The notes beneath the pieces are model-generated. The model made no database searches, was not told the origin of the DNA, and worked only from the letters and a program-made list of their open reading frames with translations. Shown here piece by piece: positions 19,184 to 27,220 of a stretch of 64,000 bases of DNA. The position numbers and the translations under genes are program-made. Position 1 is the stretch's first letter. Every line of letters starts with the position of its first letter. The DNA is from Bacteroides fragilis. Lineage in GTDB: Bacteria > Bacteroidota > Bacteroidia > Bacteroidales > DTGW01. Where the stretch lies: positions 1 to 64,000 of the forward strand of contig CAMDBI010000020.1 in NCBI GenBank assembly GCA_945889005.1. The letters are read 5' to 3'.

Positions 19184-20509
19184 CTATTTATTAATTAAGT
19201 TAAGGTTTTCATCAAGTGGTGTCATTTTAGGCATAATAATATGTAGCAACCCAAGAATTATTGGATACGATAAACCAGCAACCAAGAATGCCCAGAAAAA
19301 CCCTATTTCTGAAGCATCGTCTAAAACTGATCCTAAAATAAAAGTGAATACAATACTTGCCATTGCACCTACCATACCACCGATACCAGTTACAGAGGCT
19401 ACAGCTTTTTTAGGAAATACGTCAGATACAATTGTAAAAATATTTGCCATCCATGCCTGATGCCCTGCAGCACCCAATGCAATTAGGAATATCGCAACCC
19501 ACTTATTATCAGTAAAAGCTACGCCACACACAGGAAGAATTATTAAAGCGCAAATTAGCAAAGTTATTTTTCGGGCTTTATTAATTGTCCAACCCATACG
19601 TAAAAATTTTCCAGACAACCAACCTCCAAAAACGCTTCCCAAATCGGCAATTAGGTATATAACAAGAAATGGCAATCCCATATCTTTTATATTAAGTCCA
19701 AATTTTTCTGACAAGAAAATGGCTCCCCAAAATAAATAAAACCACCAAACAGCATCAGTTACTTTCGCCAATGAAAATGCCCATGTTTGTTTTTTGGGAA
19801 ATACCTTGCTCCATGAAATTTTTTCAGAACTCTCTACATCAGAGTCACTATCAATATATTCAAGTTCTTCTTTAGAAACTTTTGGGTGCTCTTCAGGTTT
19901 TTTATATGTACTTAACCATAAAAAAACCCAAATTGAACTAAGCGCTCCAGTAATTAAGAATGGGACTCTCCAATTCATTAAATCGCCGGATCCTCTTTCT
20001 CCTCCGGTCCAAAAAACAACCCAACCAATTACAAATGGAGCTGCAATTGCTCCAATACTTGTTGCCGCGTTAAAAATACCTGTAGCAAATGCCCTATCTT
20101 TTTTGGGAAACCATTCAGCTGTAGTTTTAATTGCAGCCGGAAAGTTACCAGCCTCACCAAAACCTAACCCGAATCGTGCTATTAAAAAACCAATAAAGCT
20201 ATACCCTTTACCAATAGCTGCATGAAGCATTCCAAAAGTACTCCATAATCCGATAGCTAAAACATAGCCTTTTTTTGTACCAATTTTATCGATTATACCA
20301 CCCATAGTCAGAAGCCCAATGGCATAAGCTATCTGAAAAGATATTAAGATATATGAATAGTCCATTTTTGTCCAACCAAACCATTCGATTAAATCTGGCG
20401 ACAAAATTCCCATTAAGCTCCTGTCGAAATAGTTTATTGTTGTTGCCAACATTAAAAGTGCTAATATCCTATAACGATAATTTCCCTTTACTGATTTAAT
20501 AGTGCTCAT
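19184..20509 (-). CDS. exuT: Hexuronate MFS transporter ExuT (ACS family)
   Basis: Inner-membrane proton symporter of the anion:cation symporter branch of MFS, predicted to import galacturonate and glucuronate. It shows about twelve hydrophobic segments, the N-terminal TTINYFDRSLMG motif of ACS transporters, GGIIDKIGTKKG in the first cytoplasmic loop and ARFGLGFGEAGNFPAAIK in helix 4. The length of 441 residues is normal. It lies between gnd (25-base gap) and uxaC (4-base gap), which supports uronate as substrate. Confidence 0.9.
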   Translation of the reverse strand: MSTIKSVKGNYRYRILALLMLATTINYFDRSLMGILSPDLIEWFGWTKMDYSYILISFQIAYAIGLLTMGGIIDKIGTKKGYVLAIGLWSTFGMLHAAIGKGYSFIGFLIARFGLGFGEAGNFPAAIKTTAEWFPKKDRAFATGIFNAATSIGAIAAPFVIGWVVFWTGGERGSGDLMNWRVPFLITGALSSIWVFLWLSTYKKPEEHPKVSKEELEYIDSDSDVESSEKISWSKVFPKKQTWAFSLAKVTDAVWWFYLFWGAIFLSEKFGLNIKDMGLPFLVIYLIADLGSVFGGWLSGKFLRMGWTINKARKITLLICALIILPVCGVAFTDNKWVAIFLIALGAAGHQAWMANIFTIVSDVFPKKAVASVTGIGGMVGAMASIVFTFILGSVLDDASEIGFFWAFLVAGLSYPIILGLLHIIMPKMTPLDENLNLINK

Positions 20510-20534
20510 AATTTATAATTAAGTTCTAAATTTC

Positions 20535-22001
20535 CTATACATTATATGTTGATGATGCTGTATTTCCGCCCTGACCTGTCCAATTAGTATGAAAAAACTC
20601 TCCTCTTGGTTTATCAATTCGTTCGTAGGTATGAGCACCAAAATAATCTCTTTGTGCTTGAAGTAAGTTGGCCGGAAGGCGATCGTTTCTGTAACCATCG
20701 AAATAATTTAATGCCGAAGCAAAAGCTGGAACCGATATTCCGTTCGTCATTGCCGTTGTTACAACTTTACGCCACGATTTTTGAGCCTGCTCAACTTTTT
20801 GTTTGAAAAATGGATCCAAAAGTAGGTTCGAAATATCTACATTATTAATGAATGCATCTTTAATTTTTCCCAAAAAGGCAGATCTGATAATGCAACCACC
20901 ACGCCACATAAGAGCTATACTTCCATAGTTTAAGTTCCATCCATATTCCTTGGCAGCCTCTCTCAATAACACAAAACCCTGTGCATATGAAATAATCTTA
21001 GAAGCGTACAATGCCTGACGAATATCTTCAATAAATTCTTCTTTATTTCCTTCGAAATTGATTTCGGGCCCTGAAATATTTTTAGCTGCTTCAACCCGTT
21101 CTTGTTTTTGAGACGAAAGGCACCTGGCAAAAACAGCTTCGCCGATTAATGTTAAAGGTACCCCGAGGTCAAGCGCTGTAACTCCTATCCATTTACCTGT
21201 GCCCTTCTGACCAGCAGTATCAAGGATTTTCTCGACCAAAGGTTCGTTATCTTCTTTATAAGCTAGTATTTCACCAGTAATTTTAATAAGGTAACTCTTT
21301 AATTCGCCATTGTCCCAATTCTTAAAAATTTCACTCATTTTATCACTGCTCAGGCCCAGCAGTTGTTTCATTATCTGGTACGATTCGCAAATCAATTGCA
21401 TATCGCCGTACTCAATGCCATTGTGAACCATTTTTACAAAGTGGCCTGCGCCGTTTTCTCCTACCCAGTCGCAACAAACCTCTCCGTCTTCTGTTTTTGC
21501 TGCAATAGCTTGAAAAACCGGTTTCACTTCCGACCAGGCTTTTATTGATCCACCAGGCATAATTGAAGGGCCGTTCAATGCTCCTTCTTCACCACCTGAC
21601 ACTCCGGCACCAATAAAAAGCATCCCTTTTGATTCAACCAATTCTGTTCTACGCGATGAGTCTGGAAAGTATGTATTACCACCATCAATAATAATATCAC
21701 CTTTATCAAGAAGAGGCAATAACTGATCAATTAACTGGTCAACAGGTTTACCTGCCTTGACCATCATCATTATTTTTCTTGGCCTTTCAAGGCTCATTAC
21801 AAATTCCTTAAGATTTGAGGTGCCATAAAAATTTTTATTCTTGCCTCGGCCCAAAATAAATCTTTCTACAACCCCTTCTTCAACTCCAGGTACGTTTCGA
21901 TTATATACAGACACCTTAAATCCCTTACTTTCAATATTTAGCGCAAGGTTTTCACCCATTACTGCCAAACCAATCATTCCAAAATCTGAATATTGTCTCA
22001 T
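20535..22001 (-). CDS. gnd: 6-phosphogluconate dehydrogenase, decarboxylating
   Basis: Oxidises 6-phospho-D-gluconate to D-ribulose-5-phosphate and CO2 with NADP+ (or NAD+). The full-length form (488 residues) has a Rossmann motif GLAVMGENLALN, GAGVSGGEEGALNGPSIMPGG, the catalytic HFVKMVHNGIEYGD (Lys190, Glu197), TAGQKGTGKW and the C-terminal FGAHTYERID tail. All key residues are present. Its place inside a uronate operon, between the LarA-type epimerase and exuT, is unusual: the standard uronate route makes KDG, not 6-phosphogluconate. Together with the epimerase it suggests uronates enter the pentose phosphate pathway here. A 177-base gap separates it from the upstream gene. Confidence 0.95.
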   Translation of the reverse strand: MRQYSDFGMIGLAVMGENLALNIESKGFKVSVYNRNVPGVEEGVVERFILGRGKNKNFYGTSNLKEFVMSLERPRKIMMMVKAGKPVDQLIDQLLPLLDKGDIIIDGGNTYFPDSSRRTELVESKGMLFIGAGVSGGEEGALNGPSIMPGGSIKAWSEVKPVFQAIAAKTEDGEVCCDWVGENGAGHFVKMVHNGIEYGDMQLICESYQIMKQLLGLSSDKMSEIFKNWDNGELKSYLIKITGEILAYKEDNEPLVEKILDTAGQKGTGKWIGVTALDLGVPLTLIGEAVFARCLSSQKQERVEAAKNISGPEINFEGNKEEFIEDIRQALYASKIISYAQGFVLLREAAKEYGWNLNYGSIALMWRGGCIIRSAFLGKIKDAFINNVDISNLLLDPFFKQKVEQAQKSWRKVVTTAMTNGISVPAFASALNYFDGYRNDRLPANLLQAQRDYFGAHTYERIDKPRGEFFHTNWTGQGGNTASSTYNV

Positions 22002-22178
22002 TTTATTAAAAAAAAATTTTCTTGCAAAAATATATCACGTATTTCACTTGCTTTCATTTGTATTAAACTTAAAAAATGTTATCTAGCTGTCATATTTTAT
22101 TATTAAAGTAACATATGATATCCATTTAAAGAAATGTAAGATCGTGAAATTTGGTCCTTGAGTTTCTTTTTCAATATT

Positions 22179-23450
22179 TTAAACGAATTTATCTCTTGTG
22201 GCCCATAATCCGAGAGCCGGATTTGAGATATAATAAATTTCTTCGCCATTCGAAAGAATATTATAACCATCATTAAGATTTTCAATTGGGTATTTCTTCA
22301 TCATATCATTGAGGCTAGCGTAATTAAAATTCACTGCCTCAATTTCCTCTTTAGAAATATTTCCCGGGCAATATGTAATACTAAATCTACCTTCAGAACT
22401 TCCATGAATTAAGTGAGCAGCAGCTCCCAAATTATCCCTTAAATCTTTGTTCTCATTTGTTGCTTTTAAGGTTGCCGGAGTGCCATTGTACCCATATTTT
22501 CTTATCAGCGAATCAATTGTTGAGTCTTCTCCAAATTCTTTCAAACCAGGAGCAAGTATTATTAGTTCAGCATTATCAGCAAGTGCCATACGTGTACGGT
22601 ATATAGCTTTGTTTCCCAACCAAGTGCTTTTAAACTCTGAAGGATCCAGATAAACAACTGCCTTTTTAATTGGGCGGTCAAGCATGGTAAAATTTACCTT
22701 CAGCGACAAATCTGCAGCTTCGGTATATACATCCTCGCCACTACCAATATATAAACCACGGATAACCAGATTGCCCTCATTGTTCTTGCTCATAACGGTA
22801 TGCATATAAACAATAGGGAGGTGATTAGTAAAATTGGCAGAAGCGTAATTTAATACGCTACGCACAGGATTATCTGCTCTTCCCATAACTTTTTCCATGC
22901 CATACGCAGCACCTATAAAATGGCTTTTGTTAATACCTTCAGAACCACCGGTACCAACAAACAAATTTTTATTGTAGTTTGCCATACCCATTACTTCATG
23001 AGGAACTACCTGTCCAACAGATAAGATTAAATCATGGCCTCCACTGGCGATTAATTTATTAAGTTGTGCGGGCCACGAATAATCAATAGTTCCTTTGGTA
23101 ATTTCCTTAACCTTTTCACCCGGAATTTCACCAATAGTAATTACATCATTTCTCCAATCGTGAACTCTAAAAAGTTTTTGAGGAATTCCGGGAAACATAA
23201 TTTCTAATTCCTCTGCATTCATAGGAGCATGAGTTCCAAGTGCAGGCAGAATATCGGAGACTGCATTTCCGTAATACTCATATATATAAGTAGTTATTTC
23301 GCCTGCACGAGAATGAAAGCGGGTAAAATCGGGAGGAACAATTAATACTTTATTGCGTGGGCCTATTTTGTCTAAAGATTCCCAAACATATCTTTTTAAC
23401 TCCTCCGATTTTATTACAGTATCTTCGGATCCTTTCTTAAAATAATTCAT
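22179..23450 (-). CDS. LarA-superfamily nickel-dependent 2-hydroxyacid racemase/epimerase (candidate D-mannonate/D-gluconate 2-epimerase)
   Basis: Homologue of lactate racemase LarA (DUF2088), which inverts the alpha-hydroxy carbon of a hydroxyacid using the nickel-pincer nucleotide. Residues matching LarA functional positions are visible: DFTR (Asp41, Arg44), GTHAPM (His74), PHEVMG (His151), NYNK (Lys161, the cofactor-anchoring lysine) and NKSH (His177, the nickel ligand). The H-to-K spacing of 10 and K-to-H spacing of 16 equal those of LarA H174/K184/H200. The superfamily includes a reported D-gluconate 2-epimerase. In this operon, between a mannonate-type reductase and gnd, interconversion of mannonate and gluconate is the natural proposal (inference). 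The LarB/C/E cofactor-synthesis genes are not in the window. A GC-rich hairpin lies 22 bases upstream of the start. Confidence 0.8.
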   Translation of the reverse strand: MNYFKKGSEDTVIKSEELKRYVWESLDKIGPRNKVLIVPPDFTRFHSRAGEITTYIYEYYGNAVSDILPALGTHAPMNAEELEIMFPGIPQKLFRVHDWRNDVITIGEIPGEKVKEITKGTIDYSWPAQLNKLIASGGHDLILSVGQVVPHEVMGMANYNKNLFVGTGGSEGINKSHFIGAAYGMEKVMGRADNPVRSVLNYASANFTNHLPIVYMHTVMSKNNEGNLVIRGLYIGSGEDVYTEAADLSLKVNFTMLDRPIKKAVVYLDPSEFKSTWLGNKAIYRTRMALADNAELIILAPGLKEFGEDSTIDSLIRKYGYNGTPATLKATNENKDLRDNLGAAAHLIHGSSEGRFSITYCPGNISKEEIEAVNFNYASLNDMMKKYPIENLNDGYNILSNGEEIYYISNPALGLWATRDKFV

Positions 23451-23471
23451 CTTGGTTGTTTTTTTAAGTAA

Positions 23472-23501
23472 CGGGCAGCACTTTATATATAATGCTGCCC
23501 G
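23472..23501. promoter_or_regulatory. GC-rich intercistronic hairpin before the LarA-type gene
   Basis: Perfect 9-bp stem CGGGCAGCA / TGCTGCCCG with a 12-base AT loop. The T-run lies on the plus-strand side (CTTTTTTT at 23503), so it does not look like a terminator for the minus-strand operon. A role in RNA processing, stability or translation control of the downstream gene is possible. Confidence 0.4.
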
Positions 23502-23581
23502 GCTTTTTTTCTAAAAGCAAAGTATCTAACTTTAGATTTTTAAAAACACTAATCTTTAATTCTTAGCGTTTTTAAAAATAA

Positions 23582-24661
23582 TTATCTTTTTACGCGAGCA
23601 TTACCTTCCCATATACTCCATACCATGTTCTCGTCAGCTGGTTGTGCATAATCGGTTAAGAAAGTTGTAGCCATAGCACCAGTTGCCCATCCAAATTGAA
23701 TCCACTTTTCAGGCTCCCATTGCTTTAGAATTCCATATAACATACCGCCAACAAAGCCATCGCCACCGCCGATACGATCAAGTACATGTATATCGCGTGG
23801 TTTAACAACATGCCATGTGTCGTTGTTAAGCATAATAGCTCCCCACATATGGTGATTAGCGTTTATAACCTGACGCAATGTTGTAGTGAAAACAGATGCG
23901 TTAGGAAAAGAACTTTTCACTAAGCCCATCATTTCTTTAAAGTTTTCAATTTTGCTATCGATATCTTTACCTCCAGCTTCGGGGCCCTTAATGCCTAGAC
24001 AAAGCTGAAAATCTTCTTCATTTCCGATTAAAATATCAGAAACTGAAGCTATTTCTGTAAAAATATCGCGTAGTTCTTTCTCACGGCCTTCCCAAAAAGT
24101 GGCACGGTAATTTAAGTCAAATGAGATAATCGTTCCGTGCTTTTTAGCAGCCCTGGCAATTTCTAGGCAAAACTTGCTTGATTGCTGCGAAAGTGCTCCA
24201 ATTAGACCTGATAAATGCACAATTTGCACACCCTCTTCGCCAAAAATGCGTTCCAAATCAAAATCCTTAACATCCAGGATTCTGCCTACTTCACCAGCAC
24301 GATCGTTATGTACACGTGGTCCGCGAGATCCATAACCACTGTCGGCAATATTAAACTGGTGCCTATAGCCCCATGGTCCTCCTTGTGCTACCTCAGGACC
24401 TTCGAAGTCCATGTGTCTGTATTTAAGGCTACTCTTTATAAACTGAGCAACCGGACTATCTTTAACAAAGGCAGTTAATACCTTTACCGGTAAGCCCAAG
24501 TACGATGAAACACTCGCAACATTTGTTTCAGCACTAGTTGCCTGTAATTTATACTCATCGCTACAATGTACTGGTTGTCCGTTTAAAGGAGTAAGTCTTA
24601 CACCCATGCTTGTAGGTACAATAAGCGAATACTTGAATTTGTCTTTTAGTTTAAGGCTCAT
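23582..24661 (-). CDS. PfkB-family sugar (acid) kinase, KdgK-like; possible gluconate kinase
   Basis: Ribokinase-fold cytoplasmic kinase. The C-terminal PfkB signature DRIGGGDGFVGG (catalytic Asp301) and FDLNYRATFW in the middle are like 2-keto-3-deoxygluconate kinases. At 359 residues it is slightly longer than typical KdgK (about 310-340). Automatic annotation would be KDG kinase. However, no dehydratase producing KDG and no KDPG aldolase lie in the operon, whereas gnd, which needs 6-phosphogluconate, does. D-gluconate is therefore an alternative substrate (inference). Gaps are 131 bases to the LarA-type gene and 124 bases from the SDR gene. Confidence 0.75.
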   Translation of the reverse strand: MSLKLKDKFKYSLIVPTSMGVRLTPLNGQPVHCSDEYKLQATSAETNVASVSSYLGLPVKVLTAFVKDSPVAQFIKSSLKYRHMDFEGPEVAQGGPWGYRHQFNIADSGYGSRGPRVHNDRAGEVGRILDVKDFDLERIFGEEGVQIVHLSGLIGALSQQSSKFCLEIARAAKKHGTIISFDLNYRATFWEGREKELRDIFTEIASVSDILIGNEEDFQLCLGIKGPEAGGKDIDSKIENFKEMMGLVKSSFPNASVFTTTLRQVINANHHMWGAIMLNNDTWHVVKPRDIHVLDRIGGGDGFVGGMLYGILKQWEPEKWIQFGWATGAMATTFLTDYAQPADENMVWSIWEGNARVKR

Positions 24662-24785
24662 ATTATTTACTTATATAAATTTATTATTTCACTTTTCTAT
24701 ACAATCTATTTAATCACTTAACATTCTGCTATTCTATAATATGCAATATTTTCGAAAAGCCTGTACTGTCTTTTTATTCAAAAAA

Positions 24786-25634
24786 TTACACACCACCGAA
24801 AGCACTAAATCCACCATCTACGGGTATGCAAATGCCTGTTACAAATTTCGAAACATCAGATAACAAATACAACACTGTACCTTGTAGTTCGTCTACTTCT
24901 CCATAGCGTCCCATTGGGGTATTTGATATAATTTTTCCACCTCTTTCTGTAGGCGCACCTGTTTTTTCATCTACAAGTAAAAACCTGTTTTGATTAGTTA
25001 AGAAAAATCCGGGAGCAATTGCATTAACTCTCACTCCTACTTCGGCCAAGTGTACAGCTAACCACTCGGTAAAATTATTTACTGCAGCTTTAGCGGCTGA
25101 ATAAGCCGGAATTTTAGTTAAAGGTTTAAAAGCATTCATTGATGAAATGTTCACAATAGCACCCTTTCTGTTCTTGAGCATGTCCAAAGAAAACACCATT
25201 GTAGGCAAAAGGGTTCCTTTAAAATTTAAATCGTAAACCCACTGAAAACCTTCCATTTGCAATCCGTAAAACGTTTTATCGAGTTTATCAATAACCGAAT
25301 CGTTTAGCTTTTCAACCTGTGTAGTCGCTTTGGGCGAATTGCCACCAGCACCATTAATCAGAAGCGATATTTCGCCTAATTCGGCATTAATTCTAGCCTT
25401 CGCTTCTTCAAGCGATTCTTTATCTAGAACATTTGCTTTATACCCTCTGGTAATTGTACCTGTTTTTTTTTCTATAGATGCAGCAATTGAAGCCGCCATC
25501 TCCTCATTAATATCAAGAATGGCGGTTTTTATACCTACTGAAGCTAAACCTTCGGCCAATGCAGCCCCTATTACACCTGCTCCACCTGTAATAACACATA
25601 CCTGATCTTTTAAATCGTCAAAACCTATTTTCAT
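24786..25634 (-). CDS. SDR-family oxidoreductase, UxuB-like (D-mannonate/fructuronate reductase)
   Basis: Classical short-chain dehydrogenase with TGGAGVIG (NAD-binding), NGAGG, NISSMNAF and the YSAAK catalytic pair. The insertion NSPKATTQVEKL and the QNRFLL region recall the SDR-type mannonate oxidoreductases (Bacillus-type UxuB). Predicted reaction: D-fructuronate + NAD(P)H to D-mannonate. The start chosen is the internal ATG at 25634 (KIGFDDLKDQVCVITGG follows), 10 bases past the regulator stop. The longer ORF start at 25661 would overlap the regulator. Length from this start is 282 residues, normal for the group. Confidence 0.75.
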   Translation of the reverse strand: MKIGFDDLKDQVCVITGGAGVIGAALAEGLASVGIKTAILDINEEMAASIAASIEKKTGTITRGYKANVLDKESLEEAKARINAELGEISLLINGAGGNSPKATTQVEKLNDSVIDKLDKTFYGLQMEGFQWVYDLNFKGTLLPTMVFSLDMLKNRKGAIVNISSMNAFKPLTKIPAYSAAKAAVNNFTEWLAVHLAEVGVRVNAIAPGFFLTNQNRFLLVDEKTGAPTERGGKIISNTPMGRYGEVDELQGTVLYLLSDVSKFVTGICIPVDGGFSAFGGV

Positions 25635-25644
25635 AATATTTCTA

Positions 25645-26709
25645 TTAGTTATAATAATCAATATTTTCTTTTAACATTATTTCAATTACACTGCTATTGT
25701 ATTTTTCTACCTTTTTTCCGGCTACTACGTGGTTAAACAAGCAATGAATACTTTTGTACCCTTGTTCTTCGGGCTTCTGATTAATCAGAAAATCTATGGT
25801 ACCAATTTTAAGGTGTTCCACATTCTGTTCAATCATATCGTAACCCAATAAAAAGAGTTTAGTATTCAGCTTGCTATTTTTCAACCAATCTGCAAGCAAG
25901 TATATTCTAGAGTTGGGAACAAATATTCCAGAAATTCCGGCCTGTTCGGTAATTTCATTATTAAATTCCTTTTCGGGCTGTCCCTTTTCATTTATATCAA
26001 TATTAATAGCCTCAATTTTATAATTACCGTTTTTTATATGCTGGAAATATTCAAGGAAACCAAGTTCCCTTTTGTACAATTGATTTGAAATAACTCCGCC
26101 ATTAGTTAATTTCAAAATAAGTAGTTTAGAGTTGCTTGGAATCGAATGATGAAAAAGCCTTGCCGAAACTACTCCGCTTTGAAAGGCATTTTGGCCAAAA
26201 TATGCTATATTTTCACTCCTATCCTGATCTATATCAATAAACACATAAGGAATCTTTTCTTTGTCGAGTTGTAACACGAATGTATATGCAGCTTCTTTAA
26301 ATACGGGAGCAAGCACTATACCTGAAGGATTAGCGGTTAAAGCTTGCATACACACTTTATTAAATTCCTTTTCACTTGATATTTCAAATGTAATGAATTC
26401 GACTTTAATATTAAAATCTTTAAGTTCGGCCGCCCCTTTTTTTATACCCTCCATTGGTTTGTACCAATAAGGAGCATTTTCATGGGCTGTTGGAATAACT
26501 GCAATAAAGTTATATATTTTCTTCGATGCCAAAGATTTTGCCAATAAGTTTGGGGTGAAACCCATTTGATCGATAATAGCCATTACATTGCGGCGAGTCT
26601 CATCTTTTACCTCACCACGATTATTTATAATACGATCAACAGTACCCATCGATGTTTGGGCCATATCGGCTATGTTTTTTATTGTTACTTTGGTTTTGGT
26701 TTTTAGCAT
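25645..26709 (-). CDS. LacI-family transcriptional regulator of the uronate operon
   Basis: DNA-binding regulator with an N-terminal LacI HTH (VTIKNIADMAQTSMGTVDRIINNRG) and a periplasmic-binding-protein-like effector domain (IYNFIAVIPTAHENAPYW onward, with GIFVPNSRIYLLADWL). The start chosen is Met8 of the ORF (26709), which puts the HTH close to the N-terminus; 26730 is also possible. It is the first gene of the operon and abuts the SDR gene. A uronate or its catabolite is the likely inducer (inference). The operator was not identified; palindromes lie upstream and in the GH28 intergenic region. Confidence 0.85.
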   Translation of the reverse strand: MLKTKTKVTIKNIADMAQTSMGTVDRIINNRGEVKDETRRNVMAIIDQMGFTPNLLAKSLASKKIYNFIAVIPTAHENAPYWYKPMEGIKKGAAELKDFNIKVEFITFEISSEKEFNKVCMQALTANPSGIVLAPVFKEAAYTFVLQLDKEKIPYVFIDIDQDRSENIAYFGQNAFQSGVVSARLFHHSIPSNSKLLILKLTNGGVISNQLYKRELGFLEYFQHIKNGNYKIEAINIDINEKGQPEKEFNNEITEQAGISGIFVPNSRIYLLADWLKNSKLNTKLFLLGYDMIEQNVEHLKIGTIDFLINQKPEEQGYKSIHCLFNHVVAGKKVEKYNSSVIEIMLKENIDYYN

Positions 26710-26730
26710 TATATTGCACCGTTTACGCAC

Positions 26731-27220
26731 ACGAAAAAAATTAAAAAAATATGGACTATTTTAAATTATATTGGTAATATTTTGCAATATATCCATATTA
26801 TTTTGTTATTTTTAGATAGTTCAAACCAATCTAATAAAGCCCAAATTTACACTTCAAGAATGATTCTTAATGTAAACATTGTAACCTAATATTTGCAAAT
26901 TTGTTCCATATTTTAAACTCATGTTCCAATTTGGAACATGAGTTTAAAATATAAGCTTTAAAATAAAGCTTATGATAGCACAATTTGATAATCTTTTATG
27001 CCAAATCATTTATAGGAATATACTCAAAAAAGATATTTTTATGGGCTTCTCTGACTGATATACACTCGTCTATTCTTTATATCTGACCACATGCTATTTA
27101 AATTGCAAGTATATTTTAGATTCATTAGACCACAAAGACTTTAATAGATTTTGGTTTATGCTACATAAATAAATATTTTATTAGTATTGCTAACAATCGT
27201 ATTTTATTATATAATCCAAA
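26731..27220. other. Intergenic region upstream of the LacI-type regulator
   Basis: 490 bases with no supported gene. It holds the promoter region of the uronate operon and the 3' flank of the PQQ-repeat gene. The double hairpin at 26908-26973 is the only clear structure. Confidence 0.5.
26908..26973. repeat. Double perfect hairpin: 21-bp stem plus 10-bp stem
   Basis: The first palindrome has arms 26908-26928 and 26932-26952 (core ACTCATGTTCCA-ATT-TGGAACATGAGT), 21 perfect pairs with a 3-base loop. The second has arms ATAAGCTTTA (26951-26960) and TAAAGCTTAT (26964-26973) with an AAA loop, sharing two bases with the first. It could be a bidirectional terminator, a large operator or a palindromic element. 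The half-site ATGTTCCAA recurs at 29048-29056 upstream of the PQQ gene. Confidence 0.85.

Noticed and set aside
19794-20225. 143-aa plus-strand ORF
   Set aside because: Antisense shadow of exuT with low-complexity Ser/Pro runs and no domain.
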